Counted from the stretch's first letter, positions 42,028 to 54,232 are shown. The stretch: 64,000 nt of DNA from Virgibacillus sp. SK37 (GCF_000725285.1 NZ_CP007161.1:1535911-1599910), one strand, 5' to 3'. A program made the numbers and translations. The notes: a model not told the origin generated them from the sequence alone.

Positions 42028-43263
42028 ATGGCAAGCTTAAGAGATGAAGCATTGCATATTCATAAAGTAAATAAAGGGAAATTAACAACAAACTCAAAAA
42101 TTCCGGTTCGAAATGCCAAGGATTTGAGCCTTGCTTACTCTCCAGGTGTGGCTGAACCATGTAAAGAAATATATGAACGTAAAGAAACAGTATATGATTA
42201 TACAATGAAGGGAAATATGGTTGCAGTCGTCAGTGATGGATCCGCTGTATTGGGTCTAGGTAATATTGGTCCTGAAGCAGCGCTACCTGTAATGGAAGGG
42301 AAGTCTGTCTTGTTTAAAAGTTTTGCAGGAGTAGATTCCTTTCCTATCTGTCTGAATACCCATGATATTGAAGAAATTGTCCAAACGGTGAAGCTAATGG
42401 AACCAACATTCGGAGGCGTTAACCTGGAAGATATAGCAGCACCCAATTGCTTTGTTATAGAAGAACGTCTGAAAAAAGAAACCAATATACCAATCTTTCA
42501 TGATGATCAGCATGGGACAGCTATTGTAACAGTAGCAGGGTTAATTAATGCATTAAAATTGGTAGGGAAATCTTTCTCTGATATTAAAGTAGTGGCAAAC
42601 GGAGCAGGTGCTGCTGGAATAGCAATTATTAAATTATTGTATAGCTTCGGTGTTCGCGAAATGATTATGTGTGACTCAAAAGGAGCCATCTTTGAAGATC
42701 GCCCATATGGAATGAATGAAGTGAAAGAAAATGTTGCTAAATTTACCAATCTGGCAAAAAAAGAAGGATCTCTTGAGGAAATGTTGGAAGATGCGGATGT
42801 GTTTATTGGCGTATCTGTAGGCGGTGCTTTAACTCCTGAGATGGTGAAGAAGATGAACGAGGACGCAATAATTTTTGCGATGGCCAATCCGGATCCGGAA
42901 ATTATGCCAGAAAATGCGAAAGAGGCAGGTGCAAGAGTAATAGGTACCGGAAGATCTGACTTTCCAAATCAGGTGAATAATGTGTTGGCTTTCCCTGGTA
43001 TTTTCCGTGGTGCACTGGACGTTAGAGCAACTAGAATTAACGAGAAAATGAAAATTGCAGCTGCTGAAGCGATCGCTTCTCTAATTGGAGATGGCGAATT
43101 AAATGAAGATTATGTAATCCCAGCTCCTTTTGATGCTCGTGTTGCACCAATTGTTGCTAAAAGTGTTGCACAAGCAGCAATGGAATCAGGTGTAGCAAGA
43201 ATTGACGTTGACCCTGAAGAAATCGCAGAGAAAACACGGAGATTAACCCAGATTGATCAATAA
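42028..43263 (+). CDS. ytsJ: NAD(P)-dependent malic enzyme YtsJ
   Basis: This enzyme decarboxylates malate to pyruvate and reduces NADP or NAD; YtsJ is the main NADPH-forming malic enzyme in B. subtilis. The 411-residue protein has YSPGVAEPCKEI (near 35), FHDDQHGTAIV (metal/substrate site near 155) and the Rossmann loop GAGAAG. The ATG at 42028 (AAGGAG upstream) is preferred over GTG 42016, which lies in that site. It precedes a GntR regulator gene and stands next to the fatty acid and glycolysis genes that use its product. Confidence 0.95.
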   Translation: MASLRDEALHIHKVNKGKLTTNSKIPVRNAKDLSLAYSPGVAEPCKEIYERKETVYDYTMKGNMVAVVSDGSAVLGLGNIGPEAALPVMEGKSVLFKSFAGVDSFPICLNTHDIEEIVQTVKLMEPTFGGVNLEDIAAPNCFVIEERLKKETNIPIFHDDQHGTAIVTVAGLINALKLVGKSFSDIKVVANGAGAAGIAIIKLLYSFGVREMIMCDSKGAIFEDRPYGMNEVKENVAKFTNLAKKEGSLEEMLEDADVFIGVSVGGALTPEMVKKMNEDAIIFAMANPDPEIMPENAKEAGARVIGTGRSDFPNQVNNVLAFPGIFRGALDVRATRINEKMKIAAAEAIASLIGDGELNEDYVIPAPFDARVAPIVAKSVAQAAMESGVARIDVDPEEIAEKTRRLTQIDQ

Positions 43264-43286
43264 AATGGGGGTTAAGGGAGTGAAAC

Positions 43287-43910
43287 ATGGCAGTGTCCAT
43301 GTCACCTAAGCAAAAAGTATATCAGGAAATTCTTCAGGAAATCCGAAAATTTATTGACCATCATGATTTAAAGCCTGGAGATAAATTACCCTCTGAGCGT
43401 GAATTGGCTGACAGGCTTCAAGCAGGGAGATCATCAATCAGAGAAGCTTTGAGAGCAATGGAATTATTGGGATTAATAGAGACGAAACATGGTGAAGGCA
43501 CATTTATAAGTACGTATCGGCCATATCAGACGGTTGAAATTCTATCTTCTTTTATTTTGCAAGGAAAGGGCACAAAAAAGGATTTACTAATTTCTAAACG
43601 TATAATAGAAAAGGAATGTGCTAAGTTAGCCTATAAACAGTTAACTGAAAATGATCTGCAAGAGATGGAGAGCCTGTTAACTGATCCAAATCTGAGTGAT
43701 AGTGAAAGACATACAGCTTTTTTCACTCATTTAGCTCATAAATCAGAAAACCTATTAATGAAGCGAATTTGGCAACTAATGGATGAATTTTCTGTTACTA
43801 TGCCAGAACAAAAACTAGTGGATTCATTTTATGAAGAATTGATTGATGTATACAAAAGAAAGGTGTATATAGAGATCGAGAACTTGTTTGAGAGATATAC
43901 GTGTTCGTAA
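43287..43910 (+). CDS. GntR-family (FadR-like) transcriptional regulator
   Basis: The 207-residue protein has an N-terminal winged helix (about residues 8-75, with KPGDKLPSERELADRLQAGR and SSIREALRAMELLGLIETKHGEG). A shortened helical FCD-type effector domain follows. It is encoded 23 bp after the malic enzyme, with a GGGAG site. The matching palindrome upstream of ytsJ suggests it regulates its own operon; whether it also controls accDA is open. The effector is unknown. Confidence 0.88.
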   Translation: MAVSMSPKQKVYQEILQEIRKFIDHHDLKPGDKLPSERELADRLQAGRSSIREALRAMELLGLIETKHGEGTFISTYRPYQTVEILSSFILQGKGTKKDLLISKRIIEKECAKLAYKQLTENDLQEMESLLTDPNLSDSERHTAFFTHLAHKSENLLMKRIWQLMDEFSVTMPEQKLVDSFYEELIDVYKRKVYIEIENLFERYTCS

Positions 43911-43938
43911 ATAGATTAATTTAAGATGTCGACGTTTT

Positions 43939-43968
43939 ATGACAGTCTTTTTAATAGTAATGTATTAT
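43939..43968 (+). promoter_or_regulatory. candidate accDA promoter
   Basis: ATGACA (43939-43944) and TATTAT (43963-43968) with an 18-bp spacer lie about 100 bp before accD. No copy of the TGGTnnnACCA palindrome was found in this interval. Confidence 0.5.
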
Positions 43969-44074
43969 AGTGAAGGAAAAGTGTAGCTAAGTTGTAAGGG
44001 CAGAAACTTTCATAGGCTTTTAGCTTAAAGCTTGCTTTGTAGTTATAGGTTTGGTTCGAAAAGGAGGAGTCATC

Positions 44075-44947
44075 TTGCTTAAGGATTTTTTTGGCAAGCG
44101 AAAAAAGTATGCGTCCATACCAAGTGAACAGGCAAAAACGGATGTTCCCGAAGGTTTAATGCAGAAATGCAAAGGATGTCATAAAATTTATTATAGAAAA
44201 GAAATGAAAAAAAACTTAAATGTTTGTCCTAATTGTAATTATCATCATCCATTAACCGCTTGGGATCGTATTGAATCTTTATTTGATGAAAATAGTTTTC
44301 AAGAATGGGACAAGCAATTGATTACGAGTAACCCGCTTGATTTTCCGGACTATGAAGAAAAAATGAAAAAAGACCGTGAAAAAACAGGCTTGAATGAAGG
44401 TGTGGTTACAGGAGTAGGAACAATAGAGGGACATCGCGTAGCTTTTGCGGTGATGGATTCCACCTTCCGTATGGGATCTATGGGTTCTGTAGTAGGCGAG
44501 AAGATTGCACGCGCAATTGAAAATGCTAAGGACGAATCAATGCCTTTTATTATTTTTACAGCTTCTGGAGGGGCCCGAATGCAAGAGGGTGTCCTAAGTT
44601 TAATGCAAATGACAAAAACATCTATTGCTATTAAACGTTTTAGTGAAGCAGGCGGATTAATGGTTTCTATTATGACACACCCTACAACAGGTGGTGTATC
44701 TGCCAGTTTCGCTTCACTAGGAGATTATAATTTCGCTGAACCTGGTGCCTTAATTGGTTTTGCCGGGAGAAGAATCATTGAGCAAACCATTCGGGAGAAA
44801 TTGCCTGATGATTTCCAAACAGCTGAATTTCAATTGAAGCATGGCCAATTGGATAAAGTGGTGCATCGCCATCAGTTGAAGCACGTTTTATCCACTTTAC
44901 TTCAGCTACATCAGAAGGGTGGGAAGTCACTTGAAACAAATTCTTGA
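44075..44947 (+). CDS. accD: acetyl-CoA carboxylase carboxyltransferase beta subunit
   Basis: With AccA it transfers the carboxyl group from biotin to acetyl-CoA, making malonyl-CoA for fatty acids. The 290-residue protein has the N-terminal zinc ribbon CKGC...CPNC (about 35-57) and the crotonase-like carboxylase core with SGGARMQEG. The start is TTG at 44075, six bases after AAGGAGGAG; the upstream in-frame GTG/TTG codons lie before this site. It overlaps accA by 17 bp. Confidence 0.97.
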   Translation: MLKDFFGKRKKYASIPSEQAKTDVPEGLMQKCKGCHKIYYRKEMKKNLNVCPNCNYHHPLTAWDRIESLFDENSFQEWDKQLITSNPLDFPDYEEKMKKDREKTGLNEGVVTGVGTIEGHRVAFAVMDSTFRMGSMGSVVGEKIARAIENAKDESMPFIIFTASGGARMQEGVLSLMQMTKTSIAIKRFSEAGGLMVSIMTHPTTGGVSASFASLGDYNFAEPGALIGFAGRRIIEQTIREKLPDDFQTAEFQLKHGQLDKVVHRHQLKHVLSTLLQLHQKGGKSLETNS

Positions 44948-45902
44948 TTTTGAAAAGCCAATTGTCAACTTAAGAGAAAAAATTGCTGAATTAAAGAATT
45001 TTACACAGGACAGTGATATTGACTTATCTGAAGAGATTTCTACCCTTGAAAAGAGATTATCTAAACTGGAAGAGGATATTTATGGTAATTTAAAACCTTG
45101 GGACCGTGTATTGATGGCAAGACACCAAGACAGACCAACTACGCTGGAATATATCGAGAATCTATTTACTGATTTTATAGAGTTTCATGGTGATCGGTTA
45201 TTTGGTGATGATGAAGCAATAGTAGCGGGAATTGCTTATTATAAAGAAAAGCCTATTACTGTAATTGGCCATCAGCGAGGGAAAGGTACGAAAGAAAACA
45301 TACGCAGAAATTTTGGTATGCCACATCCGGAAGGGTACCGTAAAGCATTACGTCATATGAAACAAGCGGAGAAATTTAACCGACCAATTATTTGCTTTAT
45401 TGATACTAAGGGTGCTTATCCTGGTAGAGCTGCAGAAGAACGTGGTCAAAGTGAAGCGATCGCCAGAAACCTCATGGAGATGGCCGGACTAACGGTTCCT
45501 ATTGTTTGTGTAGTTATCGGTGAGGGCGGAAGTGGAGGCGCGCTTGCGCTTGGAGTTGGTGATCACATTCATATGTTGGAGAATTCTACATACTCAGTTA
45601 TTTCTCCGGAAGGTGCAGCTGCTCTGTTGTGGAAGGATTCTGGGCAAGCAAAGAAAGCTGCTGAAACCATGAAAATTACCTCCTATGATTTGAAAGAACT
45701 AGGTGTTATTGATACGATTATTCAAGAACCCAAAGGGGGAGCTCATCGAGATCTGGAACAGCAGGCCAAAAATATGGATGAAGTTCTGGAGAAATCGTTG
45801 CAGCAATTAGAAGGATATTCAAAAGATGAACTACTTGAGCAAAGATGGGAAAAGTACAAGAAGATCGGTGATTATAAGTTAGATCAATCAATGGACTTGT
45901 GA
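44931..45902 (+). CDS. accA: acetyl-CoA carboxylase carboxyltransferase alpha subunit
   Basis: This is the partner of AccD in the carboxyltransferase tetramer. The 323-residue protein has the N-terminal helical region, [20 protein letters not shown], and the core [18 protein letters not shown] and [14 protein letters not shown]. The start is TTG at 44931, seven bases after AAGGGTGGG; a GTG at 44919 is inside that site. It is coupled to accD by overlap and a hairpin follows. Confidence 0.97.
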   Translation: MKQILDFEKPIVNLREKIAELKNFTQDSDIDLSEEISTLEKRLSKLEEDIYGNLKPWDRVLMARHQDRPTTLEYIENLFTDFIEFHGDRLFGDDEAIVAGIAYYKEKPITVIGHQRGKGTKENIRRNFGMPHPEGYRKALRHMKQAEKFNRPIICFIDTKGAYPGRAAEERGQSEAIARNLMEMAGLTVPIVCVVIGEGGSGGALALGVGDHIHMLENSTYSVISPEGAAALLWKDSGQAKKAAETMKITSYDLKELGVIDTIIQEPKGGAHRDLEQQAKNMDEVLEKSLQQLEGYSKDELLEQRWEKYKKIGDYKLDQSMDL

Positions 45903-45905
45903 TCT

Positions 45906-45936
45906 TCAAAGAGGCTGACATATTGTTAGTCTCTTT
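45906..45936 (+). terminator. accDA terminator
   Basis: An interrupted hairpin (AAGAGGCTGAC / GTTAGTCTCTT) followed by TCT lies just after accA. The ~170 bp to pfkA must carry a pfkA promoter, but none stands out. Confidence 0.65.
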
Positions 45937-46074
45937 CTCTGTTGAAAGTAAATCATTTCTTCCTTATCTACTTTAGATAGTGGTCCCACCTTTCGCAATT
46001 CGTCCTTTAAAATATGCTATTGATTGCTATTTTAACGTTTTCGTTTTATCTTTAAGTAAGGAACATTAAACTAG

Positions 46075-47064
<990 letters not shown>

Positions 47065-47089
47065 ACAGGTGTAGGAAAGGATGTTTATC

Positions 47090-48850
47090 ATGAGAAATAC
47101 CAAAATAGTATGTACGATTGGCCCAGCCTCTGAATCGGTAGAAAAATTAGAGAAGTTAATTGAGGCAGGTATGAATGTCGCCCGACTTAACTTTTCTCAT
47201 GGAGATTTTGAGGAGCACGGAGCAAGAATTCAAAACATAAGGCAGGCTGCCGAAAACACAGGAAAAACGGTGGCAATTCTTTTGGATACAAAGGGACCGG
47301 AAATTAGAACTGGTAATTTCAAAAATGGCCAGGCGGAAATTGAGAGAAACAGTACTGTCTACGTAGCTATGAAAGAAACCGAGGGTACTGCAGAGCGATT
47401 TTCTGTGACATATGAAGGCCTAATAAATGATGTACATGCCGGTTCGAAAATACTTTTGGATGATGGATTAATTGAATTAGAGGTAAAAGAAATTGATCAC
47501 GAAAACCAGGAGTTAAAAACCGTAGCTTTAAATAGTGGGTTAATTAAAAATAAAAAAGGTGTTAATGTACCAAACGTGTCGGTTAATTTACCTGGGATTA
47601 CAGACAAAGATTCCAAGGATATTGAGTTTGGAATCGAGCAAGGCATTGACTTTATTGCTGCTTCATTTGTGAGACGCCCATCTGATATTCTTGAAATACA
47701 GGAGTTGCTTGAAAAGCATGATGCTACTCATATTAACATTATACCTAAGATTGAGAACCAGGAGGGTGTTGATAATATAGATAGTATCCTGGAAGTAAGT
47801 GATGGCTTGATGGTTGCACGAGGTGACCTAGGTGTTGAGATTCCTGCGGAAGATGTGCCATTAGTCCAAAAAAGGTTAATTAAAAAATGCAATACGGCAG
47901 GTAAGCCAGTTATTACCGCTACTCAAATGCTTGATTCCATGCAAAGAAACCCTCGTCCTACTAGAGCGGAGGCTTCCGATGTAGCTAACGCTATTTTTGA
48001 CGGAACAGACGCCATTATGCTTTCAGGGGAAACAGCAGCAGGAGAATATCCTGTAGAGTCTGTGCAAACAATGCATAATATTGCAGTAAAGGCAGAAACG
48101 GGGCTTGATCACAATTCCATCCTAAAGGACCGGTCAAAACATGTAGACATGACCATTACCGATGCGATTAGCCAATCTGTAACACATTCAGCTATGAATT
48201 TAGCAGTGAGTGCGATAATTACTCCAACGGAAAGTGGACATACAGCTCGGATGATTTCAAAATATAGACCGAAAGCTCCAATTATTGCTGTCACTTTTTC
48301 CGATATCGTTAACCGCAGACTATCTTTGGTGTGGGGCGTGCAAGCTGTCATGGGAGGTAAAGCTCACTCGACTGATGAAATGCTTGATATAGCAATTGAC
48401 CGTGGATTAAGTACCGGGTTGGTAGAACACGGAAGCCGAGTAATCATTACAGCTGGTGTGCCTGTAGGAGAAAGTGGTACAACTAATCTTATGAAAGTTC
48501 ATGTGATCGGTGATATTATTGCAAAAGGTCAAGGTATTGGCAGACGTACTGCTTATGGAAAAGCAATTAGTGCTAAAAACAGTAAAGAAGCCATCGAGAA
48601 GTTGAACGAAGGAGATATTCTCGTTACCTATGGCACAGATCGTGACATGATGCCTGCTATAGAAAAAGCAGGAGGTATTGTTACGGAAGAAGGCGGGCTA
48701 ACCTCCCATGCGGCAGTGGTTGGTTTGAGTTTGGGTATCCCAGTCATTGTTGGTGTAAAGGATGTATTTGATACAATTGAGGATGGTCAAGATATAACTA
48801 TTGATGGGACTAAAGGAGATATATATAAAGGTCATACAAAAGTCTTGTAA
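47090..48850 (+). CDS. pyk: pyruvate kinase with C-terminal PEP-utiliser domain
   Basis: This enzyme transfers phosphate from PEP to ADP, forming pyruvate. The 586-residue protein has the N-terminal [13 protein letters not shown], the metal/substrate region [10 protein letters not shown] and the signature around [10 protein letters not shown]. It carries the extra C-terminal PEP-utiliser mobile domain (about 475-586, with [20 protein letters not shown]) usual in Bacillaceae. The ATG at 47090 is nine bases after AGGAAAGG. A hairpin terminator follows. Confidence 0.98.
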   Translation: MRNTKIVCTIGPASESVEKLEKLIEAGMNVARLNFSHGDFEEHGARIQNIRQAAENTGKTVAILLDTKGPEIRTGNFKNGQAEIERNSTVYVAMKETEGTAERFSVTYEGLINDVHAGSKILLDDGLIELEVKEIDHENQELKTVALNSGLIKNKKGVNVPNVSVNLPGITDKDSKDIEFGIEQGIDFIAASFVRRPSDILEIQELLEKHDATHINIIPKIENQEGVDNIDSILEVSDGLMVARGDLGVEIPAEDVPLVQKRLIKKCNTAGKPVITATQMLDSMQRNPRPTRAEASDVANAIFDGTDAIMLSGETAAGEYPVESVQTMHNIAVKAETGLDHNSILKDRSKHVDMTITDAISQSVTHSAMNLAVSAIITPTESGHTARMISKYRPKAPIIAVTFSDIVNRRLSLVWGVQAVMGGKAHSTDEMLDIAIDRGLSTGLVEHGSRVIITAGVPVGESGTTNLMKVHVIGDIIAKGQGIGRRTAYGKAISAKNSKEAIEKLNEGDILVTYGTDRDMMPAIEKAGGIVTEEGGLTSHAAVVGLSLGIPVIVGVKDVFDTIEDGQDITIDGTKGDIYKGHTKVL

Positions 48851-48859
48851 GGTTTTATA

Positions 48860-48892
48860 AGAAAAAGAAGGGAATTCCCTTCTTTTTCTTTA
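48860..48892 (+). terminator. pfkA-pyk terminator
   Basis: Perfect palindrome AGAAAAAGAAGGGAATTCCC and complement with T run after the pyk stop. Confidence 0.88.
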
Positions 48893-48920
48893 ATTATTGA
48901 AGGAAAGAAGAGGTGAGATC

Positions 48921-49310
48921 ATGCGTTGGTTAATGCTAACCTTATTAGTTTTGTCTGCACTGGAGATCGGCGTGTTTATCTGGGTTGGTGGATTAATAGG
49001 CTCGTGGTGGGTTGTTCTTTTAATAATATTAACTGGGATTATTGGCATTACGCTTGCAAAACAGCAAGGAATTGAAACCTGGAATCGTGCACAAGTCTCT
49101 ATGAGTAATGGACAGATGCCTACTACTTATATCATGGATGGAATTTGTATTTTTACTGGGGCCGTGTTCTTATTCACACCAGGTTTTATTACAGATGCCG
49201 TCGGATTTTTACTTGTTCTTCCATATACACGTGGTATGTTCAAAGATAGTATTCAAAAATTACTTAAACGAATGGTTGAAAATAAGACGATTATCTATAA
49301 GAAGTGGTAA
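48921..49310 (+). CDS. fxsA: membrane protein FxsA (YtzA)
   Basis: The 129-residue protein has three hydrophobic segments (about 4-22, 26-43, 75-98) and the FxsA family pattern (IGSWWVVLLIILTGIIGITL, then FLFTPGFITDAVGFLL). E. coli FxsA, when overproduced, relieves F-plasmid exclusion of phage T7; the native role is unclear. The ATG at 48921 is set by AGAGGTGA. It is convergent with ytvI, with only two bases between stops. Confidence 0.92.
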   Translation: MRWLMLTLLVLSALEIGVFIWVGGLIGSWWVVLLIILTGIIGITLAKQQGIETWNRAQVSMSNGQMPTTYIMDGICIFTGAVFLFTPGFITDAVGFLLVLPYTRGMFKDSIQKLLKRMVENKTIIYKKW

Positions 49311-49327
49311 TACTAGCCACTTCTTAT
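49295..49327. terminator. shared terminator of fxsA and ytvI
   Basis: The hairpin AGAAGTGGTAATACTAGCCACTTCT spans both stop codons and is T-rich beyond. Confidence 0.65.
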
Positions 49328-50422
49328 AAATTTCCACAACTTTTTCAATACGCCTGCCTGATAGATGACATTTAGGACAATTAGGAAAACAGGTGTAAGA
49401 ATAAACCCCATTATTCCCCATAATTGAACACCTGCAAATAAGGTTATTAGAGCTACTAGCGGATGTATGCCGATACTCGACGATAAGACTTTTGGTTCGA
49501 TTATTTGCCTTACAATAATCACCACCATATATAGTATAGCTAAACGAATAGTGAGCGTATATTCGGCTGTAATATATAAAAATAAAATCCATGGAATGAA
49601 AATAAGCCCTGTTCCAATATAGGGAAGTAAATCTACAACTACTGCGAATAAAGAAATAGTAAAAGCATGTTTTATATTTAAAATGGTTAAACCAATAAAG
49701 ATAAGTACTGCGGAAATGATTACAAGTATTATTTGGGCTTTGATAAAACCAAGAGTAGTTCTTTTGAATTGGGTAGTAAGTTCTCGGAAGACCGAATGTA
49801 ACTGCATCGGCATTGCTCTACTCACCATCTGTTTAAGGTTGTCCAAATCATTAGTAATAATAAATGTTGCCAATAAGATAAAGATAATAATGGTTATGGA
49901 GCCAGGAAGCATTGACAAATAGGACGGAATTTTAAGTAATAGATCTTGTAACATGGCAGAACCGGATTCAGCAATATTGCTTGTTGCTTGCTTCAGGTAG
50001 TCTTCAATAGCAGATTGATACCCATTTTCCAAACTATTAAATATAGATAAAAGTTTTTCATAGAAGGGGATGATTTTTAATTGAATAAATTCATTTAATT
50101 GCTGCATTGCTTGGCGAAAATATGCAGGAACGTTTTCTGCCAGATATACTGTGCCTTGAATGACTTCTGTAACAAGAAGAAAGATTCCCCCAATCACAAT
50201 TAAAAATATTAATATAATAGCACTAAACGTCGCCACAATTCTTGGTAATTTAAGGTTTTTTTCTATAAAACTCACGAAAGGGTGAAGAATAAGAGAAACT
50301 ATGGTGGCTATTATTATTGGCAGTAGAATAGAGCCTGCATAGCGTATAATGGTATATAGAATGAGTAATAAGAAAACGACAATAAGAGATCTTGCAATCT
50401 GTGGAAAGAAATGCTTGTACAT
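49313..50422 (-). CDS. ytvI: sporulation integral membrane protein YtvI (AI-2E transporter family)
   Basis: The 369-residue protein has about eight membrane segments and a soluble stretch (about residues 95-150) between the third and fourth. Conserved patches include LPYIGTGLIFIPWI and GIHPLVALITLFAGVQLWG, typical of the AI-2E/PerM family. Bacillus YtvI is made during sporulation; its substrate is not known. GGGG lies before the ATG. It is divergent from citZ. Confidence 0.9.
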   Translation of the reverse strand: MYKHFFPQIARSLIVVFLLLILYTIIRYAGSILLPIIIATIVSLILHPFVSFIEKNLKLPRIVATFSAIILIFLIVIGGIFLLVTEVIQGTVYLAENVPAYFRQAMQQLNEFIQLKIIPFYEKLLSIFNSLENGYQSAIEDYLKQATSNIAESGSAMLQDLLLKIPSYLSMLPGSITIIIFILLATFIITNDLDNLKQMVSRAMPMQLHSVFRELTTQFKRTTLGFIKAQIILVIISAVLIFIGLTILNIKHAFTISLFAVVVDLLPYIGTGLIFIPWILFLYITAEYTLTIRLAILYMVVIIVRQIIEPKVLSSSIGIHPLVALITLFAGVQLWGIMGFILTPVFLIVLNVIYQAGVLKKLWKFIRSG

Positions 50423-50578
50423 ATAAATAACCCCATTTTACAGAATGTATTTCTTCTACATATATATGTTCCATAAAGAAGGGTTAGGACATTAATTATT
50501 AATATTTGCCTATAACTTACTGAAAATAATACCTATTCTTTAAGCAAATAAGATAGGTTTAATAAATTAATTGATGAA

Positions 50579-50622
50579 TTTAATCGGTTTCAATTCACAT
50601 TGCTCTCATTATACTTTATAAT
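50579..50622 (+). promoter_or_regulatory. citZ promoter with cre-like site
   Basis: TTCACA (50594-50599), 17 bp and TATAAT (50617-50622) form a good promoter. The 14-mer TTTAATCGGTTTCA (50579-50592) matches the CcpA cre consensus TGWAANCGNTNWCA at all but one fixed position and sits just upstream of the -35. Citrate synthase is known to be CcpA-repressed in B. subtilis. Confidence 0.65.
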
Positions 50623-50712
50623 GTTCATGGGGGATGACAATGTACTATTTTAATATATTGTCTCGAATAGATAGTATCCTATGAACAATTTATGAAAAGG
50701 AGAGGGTTTGTT

Positions 50713-51828
50713 ATGACAACAACAAAAGGGCTTGAAGGGGTTGTAGCAACTCAGTCATCAATTAGCTCAATTATTGATGATCAACTGACTTATGTTGGTT
50801 ATAAGATCGATGATCTAGCCAAAAATTCCAGTTTTGAGGAAGTAGTTTATTTATTATGGAATCAAAAGCTACCAAATAAGTCGGAATTAGATGAATTAAA
50901 AGCAGATTTGGCAGCTGAAATGAGCTTACCTGAAGCTGTTATTAATCATCTTCGGTCATATGATCTTTCCACGGTTCACCCGATGGCAGCATTACGTACT
51001 GCTGTATCACTTCTCGGATTATACGACGAAGAAGCAGACGTAATGGAAGAGGATGCTAATAAACGAAAAGCTGTACGAATCCAAGCGAAAATTGCAACGA
51101 TTGTAACAGCGTTTGCTCGCATTAGACAGGGTAAAGATCCTGTTCAACCGAAGAAGGGTTTTTCCTATGCAGAAAACTTCTTGTATATGTTAAATGGCAA
51201 AGAGCCGGAAGATATTGAAGTTGAAGCAATTAACAAAGCTTTAGTGCTTCATGCTGATCATGAATTAAATGCTTCTACGTTCACTGCAAGAGTATGTGTT
51301 GCTACTTTATCTGATATTTATTCGGGAGTAACAGCAGCAATTGGTGCATTAAAGGGGCCTCTTCATGGTGGGGCTAATGAGCGAGTAATGAAAATGCTTA
51401 CTGAAATAGGGGAAGAAGACAATGCTATCCCTTATATTAAAGAAAAATTAAACAACAAAGAAAAAATTATGGGTATGGGCCACCGTGTGTATAGAAGTGG
51501 CGATCCACGTGCGAAGTTTCTAAAGGAAATGTCTCGACAATTAACTGAACTAACAGGACAGTCAAAGTGGTACAATATGTCCGTTAAAATTGAAGATTAT
51601 ATTAAAGAAAACAAAGGACTGCCAGCAAATGTAGATTTCTATTCTGCATCTGTTTACCATAGCTTAGGTATAGATCATGATCTATTTACACCTATTTTCG
51701 CAGTTAGTCGTGTTTCTGGCTGGATTGCACATATCTTGGAACAATACGATAACAATCGGTTAATCCGCCCACGCGCAGAGTATGTAGGTCCAGAATCACC
51801 GGAATATGTTTCTATTGAACAACGCTAA
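50713..51828 (+). CDS. citZ: citrate synthase
   Basis: This enzyme condenses oxaloacetate and acetyl-CoA to citrate. The 371-residue protein has GPLHGGANERVM (catalytic His region), GMGHRVYRSGDPRA and the late VDFYSASVYHSLGI with the catalytic Asp. The ATG at 50713 follows AAAGGAGAGGG; an in-frame ATG seven codons earlier precedes this site. It is the first gene of the citZ-icd-mdh run. Confidence 0.97.
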   Translation: MTTTKGLEGVVATQSSISSIIDDQLTYVGYKIDDLAKNSSFEEVVYLLWNQKLPNKSELDELKADLAAEMSLPEAVINHLRSYDLSTVHPMAALRTAVSLLGLYDEEADVMEEDANKRKAVRIQAKIATIVTAFARIRQGKDPVQPKKGFSYAENFLYMLNGKEPEDIEVEAINKALVLHADHELNASTFTARVCVATLSDIYSGVTAAIGALKGPLHGGANERVMKMLTEIGEEDNAIPYIKEKLNNKEKIMGMGHRVYRSGDPRAKFLKEMSRQLTELTGQSKWYNMSVKIEDYIKENKGLPANVDFYSASVYHSLGIDHDLFTPIFAVSRVSGWIAHILEQYDNNRLIRPRAEYVGPESPEYVSIEQR

Positions 51829-51841
51829 ATAATAGTGAAGA

Positions 51842-51863
51842 TAAGCCGGTGATCCCGGCTTTT
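51842..51863 (+). terminator. hairpin after citZ
   Basis: AAGCCGG / CCCGGCTT with a short T stretch; probably a partial terminator, so icd may be read both from citZ and from its own promoter. Confidence 0.6.
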
Positions 51864-51992
51864 AGGATGCTTTCTTGTACAAAGTAAATAAACGAATTGC
51901 AGATGATTGCTGCATAAAGACTTTGTATTCTCTATTTGTTATAATGACAAATGTAAAATAATTAGCCAGATAAATTTACAGGAGGTTTTATT

Positions 51993-53264
51993 ATGAGTCA
52001 GGGAGAAAAAATCATTGTAGAAAACGGTAAGATGAATGTACCTAATAATCCTATTATTCCATTTATCGAAGGGGACGGTACAGGCCCGGATATTTGGGCA
52101 GCAGCTAAGAAAGTAATTGAAGCCTCTGTTGAGAAAGCTTACAATGGCGAGAAACAAATTGATTGGATGGAAGTGTACGCAGGGCAAAAAGCGTATGATA
52201 AGACTGGCGAATGGCTTCCTCAAGATACGCTTGATAAAATAAATGAATATAAAATTGCTATTAAAGGTCCTCTTACAACACCAATTGGTGGCGGTATTCG
52301 TTCCTTAAACGTTGCTTTACGTCAAGAACTCGACTTATTTACATGTCTTCGTCCAGTACGTTACTTTGAAGGTGTTCCTTCTCCAGTAAAGCGTCCTGAA
52401 GAAGTAGATATGGTCATCTTCCGTGAAAATACAGAAGATATTTATGCAGGTATTGAGTGGCAAAAAGGTTCTGATGAAGTTAAAAAAGTAATTGATTTCC
52501 TTAAAAATGAAATGAATGTAAATAATATTCGTTTTCCTGAAACTTCCGGGATTGGTGTAAAGCCTGTTTCTGAAGAAGGTACAAAACGTTTAGTACGTTC
52601 AGCAATTGAATATGCGCTAAATGAAGGACGTAAAAGTGTTACTTTAGTACATAAAGGTAACATCATGAAATTTACAGAAGGTGCTTTTAAAGCATGGGGA
52701 TATGAAGTAGCTGAACAAGAATTCGGTGACAAAGTATTCACTTGGGCTGAATATGACCGTATTGTAGAAAAAGATGGCAAGGATGCTGCAAATAAAGCAC
52801 AAGATGAAGCTGTAGCTGCAGGTAAAATTATTGTTAAGGATGCAATTGCGGATATTTTCTTACAACAAATCCTAACACGTCCAAAAGAGTTTGACGTAGT
52901 AGCTACAATGAACTTAAATGGTGACTATATTTCTGATGCGCTTGCTGCACAGGTTGGCGGAATTGGAATCGCACCAGGAGCGAACATTAACTATGCTACT
53001 GGACATGCTATTTTTGAAGCTACACATGGAACTGCACCTAAATATGCAGGTATGGATAAAGTAAATCCATCTTCTGTTATTCTTTCAGCTGTATTGATGC
53101 TTGAGCATTTAGAGTGGAGAGAGGCAGCAGATCTCATCACAAAAGCAATGGATAAGACGATCGCATCTAAAGTTGTAACATATGATTTTGCTCGTTTAAT
53201 GGATGGAGCTAAAGAAGTGAAATGCTCTGAGTTTGGTGATGAGTTAATTAAGAATATGGACTAA
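51993..53264 (+). CDS. icd: isocitrate dehydrogenase (NADP)
   Basis: This enzyme converts isocitrate to 2-oxoglutarate and yields NADPH. The 423-residue protein has [14 protein letters not shown] near the N-terminus, the phosphate-binding serine region [31 protein letters not shown] and the cofactor-binding HGTAPKYAG segment. ACAGGAGG lies before the ATG. The length and motifs match Bacillus Icd. mdh follows after 29 bp. Confidence 0.98.
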   Translation: MSQGEKIIVENGKMNVPNNPIIPFIEGDGTGPDIWAAAKKVIEASVEKAYNGEKQIDWMEVYAGQKAYDKTGEWLPQDTLDKINEYKIAIKGPLTTPIGGGIRSLNVALRQELDLFTCLRPVRYFEGVPSPVKRPEEVDMVIFRENTEDIYAGIEWQKGSDEVKKVIDFLKNEMNVNNIRFPETSGIGVKPVSEEGTKRLVRSAIEYALNEGRKSVTLVHKGNIMKFTEGAFKAWGYEVAEQEFGDKVFTWAEYDRIVEKDGKDAANKAQDEAVAAGKIIVKDAIADIFLQQILTRPKEFDVVATMNLNGDYISDALAAQVGGIGIAPGANINYATGHAIFEATHGTAPKYAGMDKVNPSSVILSAVLMLEHLEWREAADLITKAMDKTIASKVVTYDFARLMDGAKEVKCSEFGDELIKNMD

Positions 53265-53293
53265 ATATATTCCCAGATAGGAGGATTTCCAAG

Positions 53294-54232
53294 ATGGCTA
53301 TTAAAAGAAACAAAATTTCAGTAATCGGTTCCGGATTTACAGGTGCGACAACAGCATTTATGCTTGCACAGAAGGAATTGGGTGATGTTGTTCTTGTAGA
53401 TATTCCAAATATGGAAGATCCAACGAAGGGAAAAGCACTTGATATGCTTGAAGCTAGTCCTGTGCAAGGCTTTGATGCAAACATAAGTGGTACATCCAAT
53501 TATGAAGAAACGAAGGATTCTGACTTAGTTATTATTACAGCAGGGATTGCCCGTAAACCAGGTATGAGTCGTGATGACTTGGTGAATACAAATGCTAAAA
53601 TAATGAAGACAGTTGCACAGGAAGTGAAAAAATATTCACCAGAAACATACGTAATCGTATTATCTAACCCTGTAGACGCAATGACTTATACGTTCTTCAA
53701 GGAATCAGGTTTTCCTAAAGAACGTGTCATTGGACAATCTGGGGTTCTGGATACTGCTAGATTTCGTACATTTGTTGCACAAGAATTAAATTTATCTGTA
53801 AAAGATATTACGGGTTTTGTTTTAGGTGGCCACGGAGATGATATGGTACCGTTAATCCGTTATTCCTATGCGGGAGGTATACCGTTAGAAAAATTAATCT
53901 CTAAAGACCGTTTAGATGCTATTGTTGATCGCACGCGCAAGGGTGGCGGCGAAATTGTAGGGTTGCTTGGAAATGGAAGTGCTTATTATGCACCAGCCGC
54001 TTCTCTCACAGTTATGGCTGAAGCTATCCTTAAGGATCAACGACGCGTATTGCCAACAATTGCTTACCTTGAAGGTGAGTATGGTTATACTAATATATAT
54101 CTTGGTGTACCAACTGTATTAGGCGGCAAAGGTATTGAAGAGATTATTGAATTAGACCTGACAGATGAAGAAAGAGCTGCTTTAGATAAATCCGCAGATT
54201 CTGTAAAAAATGTCCTAAACGTTTTAAAATAA
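53294..54232 (+). CDS. mdh: malate dehydrogenase (LDH-like, NAD)
   Basis: This enzyme oxidises malate to oxaloacetate. The 312-residue protein has the Rossmann loop IGSGFTGAT, the catalytic arginine loop [13 protein letters not shown] (the double-Arg type that distinguishes MDH from LDH) and the catalytic His in [17 protein letters not shown] precedes the ATG. A terminator follows, closing the citZ-icd-mdh cluster. Confidence 0.98.
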   Translation: MAIKRNKISVIGSGFTGATTAFMLAQKELGDVVLVDIPNMEDPTKGKALDMLEASPVQGFDANISGTSNYEETKDSDLVIITAGIARKPGMSRDDLVNTNAKIMKTVAQEVKKYSPETYVIVLSNPVDAMTYTFFKESGFPKERVIGQSGVLDTARFRTFVAQELNLSVKDITGFVLGGHGDDMVPLIRYSYAGGIPLEKLISKDRLDAIVDRTRKGGGEIVGLLGNGSAYYAPAASLTVMAEAILKDQRRVLPTIAYLEGEYGYTNIYLGVPTVLGGKGIEEIIELDLTDEERAALDKSADSVKNVLNVLK

